NCBI RefSeq assembly: GCF_004358025.1
Contig: NZ_SMTL01000001.1
Span: 434,001-498,000 of the forward strand
Length of the DNA: 64,000 bases
Source of the DNA: Rhizobium deserti
Lineage (GTDB): Bacteria; Pseudomonadota; Alphaproteobacteria; Rhizobiales; Rhizobiaceae
Direction: 5' to 3'
The notes beneath the pieces were generated by a model. That model had not been told where the DNA came from, made no database searches, and worked only from the letters and a program-made list of their open reading frames with translations. Positions 8,746 through 20,315 of this stretch are shown here, in pieces; within the stretch, counting starts at the first letter, position 1; the number at the start of each line of letters is the position of its first letter. Made by a program: the position numbers and the translations under genes.

Positions 8746-9951
8746 TTAGGCGGCGCGTAATTGCGTTCTGCCCGGCAGGAACACCGTCAGGAGGCCGAGC
8801 ATCGGCAGGAACGAGCAGATCGTATAAACGAAGCCGATTCCGTAGCGATCCGCGAACACGCCGAGCACGGCTGCAGCGATCCCGCCGATCCCGAACGCAA
8901 TGCCGAAGAAGATCCCAGCAATCATGCCGACCCGGCCGGGAACCAGTTCCTGCGCCATCACGACGATGGCCGGGAAGGACGAAGCCATGATGAAACCGAT
9001 GATCGCCGAGAGCCCGATCGTCACCGGCAAGTTGGCATAGGGCATGGCGAGCGTGAAGGGCAGCACGCCGAGGATCGAGAACCAGATGACGACCTTGGAA
9101 CCGAACCGGTCGCCGATGGGGCCGCCGACCACCGTGCCGAGCGCCACGGCACCGAGAAAGATGAACAACATGATCTGCGACTGCTGCACGCCGACGGCAA
9201 AACGCTCTATCACGAAGAAAGTATAGTAGCTGCCGATCGACGCCATATAGGCGTTCTTGGAAAAAGTAAGCAGAGCAAGGATTGAAAGCGAAACCGCAAC
9301 GGTCCGCTTCGACAGGTTATGGGCCTGCAGCACTTTCTTGCGGCCCTTGTTGGCCAGCATATGGGCCTGGTACCACCGCGCCACCCAGGCAAGAACGAGA
9401 ATCCCGACTATGGCACCGATCGAGAACCACGCAACGCTGCCCTGCCCGTTCGGAACGATGATGAAGGCCGCCAGCAGCGGTCCGATCGACTGTCCGAAAT
9501 TGCCGCCCACCTGGAATGTCGCCTGGGCGAAGCCGTAGCGTCCGCCCGAAGCCAGTCGCGCCACACGCGACGATTCGGGATGAAAGACTGCCGATCCGAT
9601 GCCGATGAGGCAGGAGGCGACGACCAGCATCGAATAGCTATGGGCGCCGGCCAGCATGAACAGCCCGACCAATGTAGAACCCATGCCGACCGGCAAAGAA
9701 TAGGGATAGGGCTTCTTGTCGGTGACGATGCCGATCACTGGTTGGAGGAGCGACGCCGTGCACTGGAAGGCAAGCGTCAGCATGCCGATCTGCCAGAAGT
9801 CGAGTGCATAGTCAGTCTTCAGCATCGGATAGATCGACGAGATCATAGATTGCATGATGTCGTTGATCATGTGGCAGAAGCTGACCGCCAGGATGATCGG
9901 AAGTACGGTCACCTCTGCAGAAGCGGTGGAATTGATCGTGGCATCACTCAT
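8746..9951 (-). CDS. MFS transporter, fosmidomycin-resistance (Fsr) type
   Basis: A 401-residue major facilitator with about twelve membrane segments. The start MSDATINS at 9951 is preceded by GGAGAAG; the longer frame to 9981 lacks support. The N-terminal HMINDIMQSMISSIYPMLK and the sequence AVFHPESSRVARLASGGRYG are the hallmark segments of Fsr-like exporters in this superfamily. The likely role is drug or small-molecule export by proton antiport. Its real substrate is unknown, and fosmidomycin should be read only as the family name. Confidence 0.88.
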   Translation of the reverse strand: MSDATINSTASAEVTVLPIILAVSFCHMINDIMQSMISSIYPMLKTDYALDFWQIGMLTLAFQCTASLLQPVIGIVTDKKPYPYSLPVGMGSTLVGLFMLAGAHSYSMLVVASCLIGIGSAVFHPESSRVARLASGGRYGFAQATFQVGGNFGQSIGPLLAAFIIVPNGQGSVAWFSIGAIVGILVLAWVARWYQAHMLANKGRKKVLQAHNLSKRTVAVSLSILALLTFSKNAYMASIGSYYTFFVIERFAVGVQQSQIMLFIFLGAVALGTVVGGPIGDRFGSKVVIWFSILGVLPFTLAMPYANLPVTIGLSAIIGFIMASSFPAIVVMAQELVPGRVGMIAGIFFGIAFGIGGIAAAVLGVFADRYGIGFVYTICSFLPMLGLLTVFLPGRTQLRAA

Positions 9952-10259
9952 GGGATCTTCTCCGCGCAAGCGGTCAATCACCCATGGCCCTTGCTCAAGT
10001 CGTTTGTGCGAGCTGTAATCAAGCCGATCGACGCTGTCTATGTCACGTCGCCGGCTTCCGGTACGGTTGACCGTTTTCGTGCCGTGCGGTCTTCGGGCGT
10101 CATGTCGATTTCCTGTTATTTCAGCAATTATGGGGTTCCGTTGGTGCCAAGATTTGCCTATAAGCCGCGTCTAGCCTGAAAAGAACAGACGCGCGTGACC
10201 CGACCCGGTGCTTTCCCACCGTGCCGGCTTTTCGCGCAGGAAAAGAAGCGGATAGAACC
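9952..10259. other. Intergenic region upstream of carB
   Basis: A 308-base divergent gap with no credible gene. It must hold promoters for the Fsr-type exporter (minus) and carB (plus). A CTATAA -10 candidate for carB lies near 10158-10163, but the corresponding -35 (TTCCGT) is weak. I saw no attenuator. Confidence 0.4.
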
Positions 10260-13745
<3,486 letters not shown>

Positions 13746-13760
13746 CATCGGCCCGAGCTC

Positions 13761-13787
13761 AGTTCCGCCCGGTTGTCGGGCGGAACT
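13761..13787 (+). terminator. Stem-loop downstream of carB
   Basis: A perfect 11-bp stem: AGTTCCGCCCG at 13761-13771 and CGGGCGGAACT at 13777-13787 around loop GTTGT. No T tract follows, so it may stabilise the 3' end or terminate with help rather than act as a classic intrinsic terminator. Confidence 0.6.
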
Positions 13788-13860
13788 GTCAAACTGTCAG
13801 CACGTTCTCCCTCCTCTTCGCATAAGCGCGGATCCGAGAAGGGAGCGAGGTGGTCAGTCG

Positions 13861-14520
13861 ATGAGATTTCTGCGTAATCATGGGCTAAGCCTCGTTCTTG
13901 CATCAGCAACCCTGCTAACGATAGCAGGCATGATGCTCAGTGGCTGGCATGTGAGCAACGACGAGGCGCTACAGCATGGCGCCGCGGCACAGAGCTTTTG
14001 GGCCTATGCCACTTCTGCCGATTTCCTGTCCGCTCTTTTCGAGAATTGGGAAAGCGAATTCCTGCAGATGTCCATGTATGTCTGCCTCACCGCCTTCCTC
14101 TACCAGAAGGGCTCGGCGGAATCGAAGGATCCGGACCAGGAGCACAACGAGGTCGACCAGGATCCGGCCGATCATGCCTTGGATCCAGACGCGCCGGGAC
14201 CGGTCCGCTGGGGGCCGGCTTGGCGCGGCGTCTATTCCTATTCATTGGGGCTCGTCCTGGCTCTTCTGTTCGTCGTCTCCTTCGTCCTGCATCTCGTCAA
14301 CAGTGCGCAGCAGGCGAACGAGGAAGCATTGCGCCATCAGCAGCCTGTTGCAACGATCCTCGAGCATCTGGTTTCGGCGCAATTCTGGTTCGAGTCCTTC
14401 CAGAACTGGCAGTCCGAGTTCCTCTCCACCCTGGTCCTGGTGGTCCTTTCGATCTTCCTGCGGTTTCGCGGCTCCCCGGAATCAAAGCCGGTCGCGGCCA
14501 GCTATAGCAAGACCGGCTGA
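13861..14520 (+). CDS. Internally duplicated membrane protein (DUF6766-like)
   Basis: A 219-residue protein built from two similar halves. Each half has a hydrophobic helix, an amphipathic stretch, a conserved core and a second helix. The cores align as FLSALFENWESEFLQ (about residues 54-68) and FWFESFQNWQSEFLS (about 177-191), each followed by a helix and then an ESK end (GSAESK and GSPESK). An acidic linker (DPDQEHNEVDQDPADHALDPD) joins the halves. I associate it with the DUF6766 family, whose function is unknown. It precedes the DUF2235 gene on the same strand by 74 bases, so the two may be cotranscribed. Confidence 0.7.
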   Translation: MRFLRNHGLSLVLASATLLTIAGMMLSGWHVSNDEALQHGAAAQSFWAYATSADFLSALFENWESEFLQMSMYVCLTAFLYQKGSAESKDPDQEHNEVDQDPADHALDPDAPGPVRWGPAWRGVYSYSLGLVLALLFVVSFVLHLVNSAQQANEEALRHQQPVATILEHLVSAQFWFESFQNWQSEFLSTLVLVVLSIFLRFRGSPESKPVAASYSKTG

Positions 14521-14594
14521 TCCCGGCTGTCACGCGAACATGCCATTCTCGGCGCATCCGATCGATGATAGGTTGTTCGACGGTGGAGGACATG

Positions 14595-15845
14595 ATGTCC
14601 AAGAATATCGTCCTACTGTTCGACGGCACCTCGAACGAAATATCGGCGGACCGCACCAACATCCTCAGGCTGTTCGGATGCCTCGAGCGTTCCAGCCGGC
14701 AGATCGTTTATTACGATCCGGGCGTCGGCACTTTCGGCGCGGAGGACGACTGGTCGGGCCTATCCCGCAATTTCTACGAGTTCATCGGTCTGGCGACCGG
14801 CTGGGGCCTCGACCATAATGTGAAGGAAGCCTATCGATTCCTCGTCGAGAACTATGACCGCGGCCCATCGGAAGGAGAGCGGCACCCGGATCGAGACCGC
14901 ATCTACATTTTCGGCTTCAGCCGGGGCGCCTATTCGGCCCGCGTGCTGGCCGGCTTTATCCATGCCTTCGGGCTGATGAGCCGCAATCACCTGAACCTGC
15001 TCGACTATGCCTACCGGACCTACAAGGGGATCCCTGGTCAGGAACAAGGCGATCCCGGGCATGCGGCAGATGACTTTTCGAAGGCATCAGCCTTCGCGTC
15101 CATGCGTCTTTATGAGCGGATGCTCCGCAACGACCGGCCGCCGATCAAGCTGCTTGGATTGTTCGACACGGTCGCTTCGTTGCTCGAACATGGCAAGACG
15201 GGCCTGCAGTTCAAGACGCATCCCTTCACGCGGAGGAACCCCAGTGTCGAATGGGTGAGGCACGCGGTAGCGATCGATGAGCGCCGCACCATGTTCCAGC
15301 CGGAACTTTGGACGCCGGACCAGGATTATCGCGGCAGTCCTTTCAAGCCGGTCGCTGCGAAACAAAACTTCAAGGAAGTCTGGTTTGCCGGCGTCCATGG
15401 CGATATCGGCGGCGGTTATCCGGAAGCGGAGAGCGGCCAGATTAAGATCCCGCTCGACTGGATGATCCGCGAAACGTCCGAAACCCAGCTGATCTACAAA
15501 CTGGCGACCATCAATGACGTCGTCCGTGGTCTGCCGGCCAGGTCGCGATATACAAGGCTCGATCCGGCTGCCCGGCTTCATGATTCGATGACGGCAGCCT
15601 GGAACGTCCTGGAATATCTTCCGCGCCGCATTCCCGAACACTCCTGGCGCAGGCAAGGCAAGCAGGGCGGTCAATATTTCCCGCTCCGCGACCATCGCCG
15701 CATTCCTCACGGCGCCATGCTCCACCCGTCGGTGCAGACTCGGATGGCTGCCAGTGGCTATTCTCCGCCGAACCTGCCTGCCAATCCTCACTTCGTTTCT
15801 GAACCGCCTGAATCAGCTTCTGCGCCTATGCCGCCAAGCGCTTGA
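14595..15845 (+). CDS. DUF2235 domain-containing alpha/beta hydrolase
   Basis: A 416-residue protein. The start is the second of two adjacent ATGs (14595), giving GGAGG a 5-base spacing. The N-terminal KNIVLLFDGTSNE is the DUF2235 signature with its Asp. The nucleophile elbow GFSRGAYSAR near residue 112 fits a Ser hydrolase, and GVHGDIGGGYPE near residue 266 supplies the conserved His/Asp. DUF2235 occurs in type VI secretion phospholipase effectors (Tle1-like) and in many non-secreted proteins. No T6SS gene is nearby and no signal peptide is present, so a cytoplasmic role is as likely. The 3' end overlaps the opposite-strand UdgX gene by 20 bases. Confidence 0.85.
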   Translation: MSKNIVLLFDGTSNEISADRTNILRLFGCLERSSRQIVYYDPGVGTFGAEDDWSGLSRNFYEFIGLATGWGLDHNVKEAYRFLVENYDRGPSEGERHPDRDRIYIFGFSRGAYSARVLAGFIHAFGLMSRNHLNLLDYAYRTYKGIPGQEQGDPGHAADDFSKASAFASMRLYERMLRNDRPPIKLLGLFDTVASLLEHGKTGLQFKTHPFTRRNPSVEWVRHAVAIDERRTMFQPELWTPDQDYRGSPFKPVAAKQNFKEVWFAGVHGDIGGGYPEAESGQIKIPLDWMIRETSETQLIYKLATINDVVRGLPARSRYTRLDPAARLHDSMTAAWNVLEYLPRRIPEHSWRRQGKQGGQYFPLRDHRRIPHGAMLHPSVQTRMAASGYSPPNLPANPHFVSEPPESASAPMPPSA

Positions 15846-17280
15846 TCCGATTCATGTCTTCCCTGAACCGGACAAGCTCCTCCGCTTTCCGGCCCTCGTC
15901 CGGGATGCGGAGCAGGTAGGAGGGGTGGACAGTGACGAACAATGTTCTACCGTCCTCCATGGCGATCGGCTCGCCCCGGACATCCTCTAGCTTCTGCCTC
16001 ATGTCGGTCAGCGCAAAGAGCGCGGTCGCACCCATGGCGACGACGAGTTTCGGCTTCACCAGTTCGAGCTCCTGGGTCAGCCACCAACGGCATTGCCGCA
16101 CCTCACCCATATTCGGCTTCTGGTGGATGCGCCGCTTGCCGCGCGGCTCGTATTTGAAGTGCTTGACGGCATTGGTGATGTAGAGCGAATTTCGGTCGAT
16201 CCCGACTTCGCCGATGACATCATTGAAAAGCTTGCCCGCAGGTCCGACAAACGGTCTGCCCGCCAAATCCTCCTGATCGCCCGGTTGCTCGCCCACAAAC
16301 ATCACCTTCGCATCCGGCGGGCCGTCGCCAAAGACAGTCTGCGTTGCCCGGCAATAGATGTCGCAGCGCGTGCAGCTGCGCGCCTCTTCCTTCAGCGCGG
16401 CGATTGTTCCCGCAGGCGCCTTGGGCGCCGCCGGCACTTTGGCAGCCGCCTCCTGAATGCGGTGATGAAACGGTAGGGGCTCGCTTGCCGCCCTTCGTGC
16501 CATGTCCATGACATTTGCCTCCGCATTGGCGATCAGGCTTGGAATAAGCTCCGCCTCGGGCAGGTTCTTCCAGTATTTCTTCGGCATCTCCTTGGTCATC
16601 ATTTTCACCTTCAACCGTGCCGGGTTGAAGATGGAAGCGTAATAGGTTCGCCACAGCTCGTCCGTTTCGTCGCGCAAGTCGGGCTTTTCCGCAGGCTCGT
16701 CCGTCACGCGCAAAGTTTCGCCGTCCCAGGACGCAGACCCCTTCGGCGTTGCGATCAGCCAGTCCATATCGTTGAAGCGACGCTGGAAAAAGGGCGCCAC
16801 GCGGGCGACGATAAAATGATCGGGCTCGAACCAGGCAAGAAAGCGCCGCCGGCCGGCCAAATCCGCCGGCATCGGCAATTCCTTGAAGCGAACGAAGGCG
16901 GTCATCTTGTGGTAGTCGCGGCCCACCGACTTGGCCATTCGTCGGGCCGCCACCACATCCGCATCAGAGGCCATCTGCAGCAGATGACGGTCATGCACCA
17001 GCCGGAACAGCATCCGGTAGAGCAGCGCAAACCGGGTCGGGTCGGAATGACAGAGCACCGCTTCTGCGAGCTTGACGAAAGCTGCCGGCACATTGGCCGG
17101 CGGATGATCCGGATAAGGTGGCGGACGATGGTTGTCATCGAAGCCGAACAAGCCATCGGCATCGTCCATCGTTCGCCATTCGACGAAATCCGGCACGATG
17201 CCGGCAAGCAGGAAGGCTCGCGCCGCCTCCCGCCACTCGGTCGGATCGCCTCTGCCCCTCAGCGAAAACCGATATCTCAT
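15826..17280 (-). CDS. udgX: UdgX-type uracil-DNA glycosylase with N-terminal DUF4130/TIGR03915-like domain
   Basis: A 484-residue two-domain protein. Residues 1 to about 260 resemble the TIGR03915/DUF4130 putative DNA-metabolism domain (AFVRFKE, HFIVARVAPFFQRRF). Residues about 295-484 form a family 4-like UDG with an iron-sulfur cluster (CTRC at 303-306 and further Cys), the motif GEQPGDQEDLAGRPFVGPAGK region and HPSYLLR. KRRIH at 382-386 is the loop that defines UdgX, whose His forms a covalent bond with uracil-containing DNA. The ATG at 17280 overlaps the upstream radical-SAM stop (ATGA), so the two are translationally coupled. The domain fusion with this partner is a known arrangement. 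Confidence 0.9.
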   Translation of the reverse strand: MRYRFSLRGRGDPTEWREAARAFLLAGIVPDFVEWRTMDDADGLFGFDDNHRPPPYPDHPPANVPAAFVKLAEAVLCHSDPTRFALLYRMLFRLVHDRHLLQMASDADVVAARRMAKSVGRDYHKMTAFVRFKELPMPADLAGRRRFLAWFEPDHFIVARVAPFFQRRFNDMDWLIATPKGSASWDGETLRVTDEPAEKPDLRDETDELWRTYYASIFNPARLKVKMMTKEMPKKYWKNLPEAELIPSLIANAEANVMDMARRAASEPLPFHHRIQEAAAKVPAAPKAPAGTIAALKEEARSCTRCDIYCRATQTVFGDGPPDAKVMFVGEQPGDQEDLAGRPFVGPAGKLFNDVIGEVGIDRNSLYITNAVKHFKYEPRGKRRIHQKPNMGEVRQCRWWLTQELELVKPKLVVAMGATALFALTDMRQKLEDVRGEPIAMEDGRTLFVTVHPSYLLRIPDEGRKAEELVRFREDMNRIKRLAA

Positions 17281-18509
17281 AGCAGCGAAAGCTGTTCCGG
17301 CCTGGGCGCAAACATGGCACTCAGATCCGTGCGGTCCACCAGCCGGTGCGGCGTCCACCCTTCCGCAGTGATAAACGGCTGGATCTTCTTGAGCGACACG
17401 CCAAGCCGCTTAAGATCTTCCAGCCGAAGCCTCCGGAAGCGACGCGCCGACAGGATGCTCTTGACCGTCTTCGTTCCGAGCCCGGGCACCCTCAGCAGGA
17501 TTTCCCGCTCCGCCTTGTTCACATCCACCGGAAATTGCTCTCGATGTCCCAAAGCCCACACAAGCTTCGGGTCGAGATCGAGGTCCAGCATGCCGTCTGA
17601 TTGTGTCGAGGTAATTTCACCAATATCGAAACCGTAGAAACGATAAAGCCAGTCCGCCTGGTAAAGCCGGTGTTCACGCATCAGGGGCGGCTTGATCAGC
17701 GGCAGGTTCTTAGACGAATCCGGTATGGGGCTGAAGGCGGAGTAATAAACCCTCTTCAAACCATAGCTGCCATAAAGACGAGCGCTGGTGCCAAGGATGG
17801 TTGCGTCGCTCGCCCCGTCGGCACCGACGATCATCTGCGTGCTCTGGCCCGCGGGGGCGAACTTCTTGCGCCGCTTCGTCTGCAATGTCGGATCAGCCAT
17901 CTCCTCCATCTTCAGCCGTAGTTCGCCCATGGATCGGCGAATATTGTCAGGCCGCTTTTCCGGAGCGAATTTGCCGATGCCCGCATCGGTCGGCAGCTCG
18001 ATGTTGATTGAGAGGCGGTCCGCATAAAGGCCCGCTTCCTCGATCAGATGCGCCGATGCTTCGGGAATGGTTTTGAGGTGAATGTAGCCGCGGAAGTTAT
18101 GCACCGTCCGCAAATCCCGGGCGATACGTACCATCTCCTCCATCGTATGATCGGACGATCGGATGATCCCGGAGGACAGGAACAGGCCCTCGATATAATT
18201 GCGGCGGTAGAATTCCAGCGTCAGCCAGACCACCTCTTCCGGGGTAAACCGCGCCCGTTCCACATTGCTCGAAGATCGATTGATGCAGTAGGCGCAATCG
18301 TAGATGCAGAAATTGGTGAGCAGGATCTTGAGAAGCGAGATGCAACGCCCGTCAGGCGCATAGGCATGACAGATCCCGGAGCCCTCGGTGGACCCAAGCC
18401 CACCCGAAACAGAGGAATCGCGTTTGACCGTACCGCTGGAGGCACAGGAAGCATCATATTTAGCGGCATCCGACAGGACCGCCAATCTTTCTTTCAGCGA
18501 CTTCTTCAT
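17277..18509 (-). CDS. Putative DNA modification/repair radical SAM protein (TIGR03916 type)
   Basis: A 410-residue radical SAM enzyme. The cluster motif CIYDCAYC at residues 68-75 (C68, C72, C75) binds the 4Fe-4S cluster. A C-terminal helix-hairpin-helix-like segment (LLRVPGLGTKTVKSILSARR) suggests nucleic-acid binding. It is the family routinely encoded next to UdgX and is annotated as DNA modification/repair, but its reaction is unknown. I chose the ATG at 18509; an in-frame GTG at 18521 adds MNAL and lies inside the LexA box. Neither has a strong Shine-Dalgarno sequence. It is the first gene of the operon with UdgX. Confidence 0.88.
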   Translation of the reverse strand: MKKSLKERLAVLSDAAKYDASCASSGTVKRDSSVSGGLGSTEGSGICHAYAPDGRCISLLKILLTNFCIYDCAYCINRSSSNVERARFTPEEVVWLTLEFYRRNYIEGLFLSSGIIRSSDHTMEEMVRIARDLRTVHNFRGYIHLKTIPEASAHLIEEAGLYADRLSINIELPTDAGIGKFAPEKRPDNIRRSMGELRLKMEEMADPTLQTKRRKKFAPAGQSTQMIVGADGASDATILGTSARLYGSYGLKRVYYSAFSPIPDSSKNLPLIKPPLMREHRLYQADWLYRFYGFDIGEITSTQSDGMLDLDLDPKLVWALGHREQFPVDVNKAEREILLRVPGLGTKTVKSILSARRFRRLRLEDLKRLGVSLKKIQPFITAEGWTPHRLVDRTDLSAMFAPRPEQLSLL

Positions 18510-18515
18510 TAGCGC

Positions 18516-18530
18516 GTTCACTAAATGTTC
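18516..18530 (-). promoter_or_regulatory. LexA (SOS) box of the radical SAM-udgX operon
   Basis: GTTC at 18516-18519 and GTTC at 18527-18530 with exactly seven bases between give a perfect match to the alphaproteobacterial LexA operator GTTC-N7-GTTC. The box ends 7 bases upstream of the ATG at 18509 and covers the alternative GTG start. This position would let LexA block transcription initiation of the operon. The half sites are exact; repression is inferred. Confidence 0.75.
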
Positions 18531-18642
18531 TTGATGATGAAGTCAAGACATTGACAATCGAAACGGCTTGAACTCACATATTGCCGGAGGGGGCTCGCTG
18601 ACTGAATTTGAAATTTCCTGGCGGAAGCTGTCGAAATTCTGT

Positions 18643-18707
18643 TATAGTGACCTAAATTCTGATGCTGCGATGGTTCCGAAGTTTTGCTCCGGAACCTGTT
18701 TCTTTTT
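18643..18707 (+). promoter_or_regulatory. greA leader with promoter -10 and internal terminator (attenuator candidate)
   Basis: TATAGT at 18643-18648 is a likely -10, although its -35 is poor. About 20 bases after the predicted start, GGTTCCG (18672-18678) pairs with CGGAACC (18690-18696), and a U-rich tail (TGTTTCTTTTT) follows to 18707. The terminator lies 43 bases before the greA start codon, inside the expected leader. Most transcripts could stop there as an RNA of about 50 nt. In E. coli the greA leader ends in a terminator that yields the GraL sRNA; this looks like an independent parallel. Confidence 0.5.
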
Positions 18708-18749
18708 GTGTCCGCGGCAACCGCGGGCATGAGTCTGAAGGACAATGAA

Positions 18750-19226
18750 ATGGTTGATAAGGTACCGATGACGCCGAGCGGCTTCGCCAATCTGCAGGAA
18801 GAACTGCGCTGGCGTCAGCAGGAGGAGCGTCCCCGTATCATCGAAGCAATTGCCGAAGCCCGCGCCCATGGCGACCTGTCGGAAAATGCCGAATATCATG
18901 CGGCGAAGGAAGCCCAGAGCCACAATGAAGGCCGCATCACGGAGCTCGAAGATCTAACGGCACGGGCCGAGGTCATCGACCTCACCAAAATGTCCGGTTC
19001 GAAGATCAAGTTCGGCGCGACCGTCAAGCTCGTTGACGAGGATACCGAAGAAGAAAAGACCTATCAGATCGTTGGCGATCAGGAAGCGGACGTCAAATCC
19101 GGCCGCATTTCCATCTCCTCCCCGATCGCGCGCGCCATGATCGGCAAGGAAGCCGGCGAGTCCATCGAGGTCGTTGCACCGGGTGGCTCCAAGGCGTACG
19201 AGATCCTGGCCGTCTCCTGGGGCTGA
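18750..19226 (+). CDS. greA: Transcription elongation factor GreA
   Basis: Rescues backtracked RNA polymerase by stimulating its transcript-cleavage activity. The protein is 158 residues from the ATG at 18750 ([19 protein letters not shown]), with AAGGA seven bases upstream; the longer frame from 18684 runs through the leader terminator and is rejected. The N-terminal coiled coil carries the tip acidic pair in the segment [18 protein letters not shown] (D and E of GDLSENAEY). The C-terminal domain ends with [15 protein letters not shown]. lpsB follows after 6 bases. Confidence 0.97.
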   Translation: MVDKVPMTPSGFANLQEELRWRQQEERPRIIEAIAEARAHGDLSENAEYHAAKEAQSHNEGRITELEDLTARAEVIDLTKMSGSKIKFGATVKLVDEDTEEEKTYQIVGDQEADVKSGRISISSPIARAMIGKEAGESIEVVAPGGSKAYEILAVSWG

Positions 19227-19232
19227 TCTCCA

Positions 19233-20315
19233 GTGCAGGAAGCCGGCCCGCCGGCCATTGTCGATATCCGTGACGTCGAGGTCATCGTGCCGAATTTCAA
19301 GCGGCGGCTGTCCGGCGTCACGTCGACGATCATCCAACTCGTGCCGGTTCAACGGGCGCTGGGGCAAAAGGTGGCAACACTCGGCCCTGGCCTTCCTGCC
19401 GAGCTGCCGCATCTGCGATATTCGGACCTGATCCGGCTCTGGCGCCCTCCGTCCGGCAAGCGCCTGCGCCTGTGGCATGCGCGCCGCAATATCGAGATGC
19501 TGCCGGCCATCATCATGCGAGACATCCTGCGCATGCCGCTGAAGATCGTCTTCACTTCCGCCTCCCAGCGCCGTCATACCGGCTGGACGAGATGGCTGAT
19601 CTCGAAAATGGACGGCGTGATCGCCACGAGCGGCAAGACCGCCGACTACCTTGTCGTTCCCAGCACATTGATCCTGCATGGAATCGACACTGAGCGGTTT
19701 TCTCCCCCTGCCGAGAAAGCGGAGGCAAAGCGGGCACGCGGGCTCGATCCGCAAAGGAAAGTGGTCGGCTGTTTCGGTCGGGTACGACACCAGAAGGGCA
19801 CGGACCTTTTCGTGGATACGATGATCCGTGTTCTGCCGGACCGCCCGGACTGGATCGGTGTCATTGCCGGCCGTGCAACCGGTCCACATGTGGAGTTCGA
19901 GAACAGCCTGAAGGCGAAGGTCAAAGCGGCGGGATTGGCCGACCGCATCCTGTTTGTCGGCGAACATACGGACATCAACGAGTGGTACCGGGCGCTCGAC
20001 CTTTTCATTGCGCCACAGCGATGGGAAGGTTTTGGACTGACGCCGCTGGAAGCCATGGCGACCGGCGTCCCGGTAATCGCAACCGATGTCGGTGCCTTTC
20101 CGGAGCTGATTGTTACCGACGAAGCGGAAACGGGCGTGATCATCCCACGTGATAATCTTGAGGCCATGGCGGATGCTGCTTCAGCATTCATGGAGGATCA
20201 AAACCGTCGCGAGGCAGCTTCCAGCCGCGCACGCGCCCATGCGGCCGCTCATTTCAGCATAGAAGGCGAGGCTCGGGCACTCGGTAATTTTTACCGGCTC
20301 ACGGTTTCTGCCTGA
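19233..20315 (+). CDS. lpsB: LPS core glycosyltransferase, GT4 (LpsB/LpcC-like mannosyltransferase)
   Basis: A 360-residue GT-B glycosyltransferase of family 4, expected to add a sugar (mannose in characterised relatives) to the inner LPS core. Key motifs are VPNFKRRLSGVTSTIIQL at the N-terminus, GCFGRVRHQKGTDLFVD in the donor domain and the E-x7-E pair EGFGLTPLE near residue 272. The start is a GTG at 19233, six bases after greA. Identity as lpsB rests on the greA-lpsB-lpsE-D-C-lrp-trxB order known from Sinorhizobium meliloti. Its 3' end overlaps the convergent lpsE by 17 bases. Confidence 0.85.
   Translation: MQEAGPPAIVDIRDVEVIVPNFKRRLSGVTSTIIQLVPVQRALGQKVATLGPGLPAELPHLRYSDLIRLWRPPSGKRLRLWHARRNIEMLPAIIMRDILRMPLKIVFTSASQRRHTGWTRWLISKMDGVIATSGKTADYLVVPSTLILHGIDTERFSPPAEKAEAKRARGLDPQRKVVGCFGRVRHQKGTDLFVDTMIRVLPDRPDWIGVIAGRATGPHVEFENSLKAKVKAAGLADRILFVGEHTDINEWYRALDLFIAPQRWEGFGLTPLEAMATGVPVIATDVGAFPELIVTDEAETGVIIPRDNLEAMADAASAFMEDQNRREAASSRARAHAAAHFSIEGEARALGNFYRLTVSA

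Noticed and set aside
14595..15845. DUF2235 protein as a type VI secretion effector.
   Set aside because: No VgrG, Hcp, immunity protein or secretion signal is nearby, and many DUF2235 proteins are not effectors.
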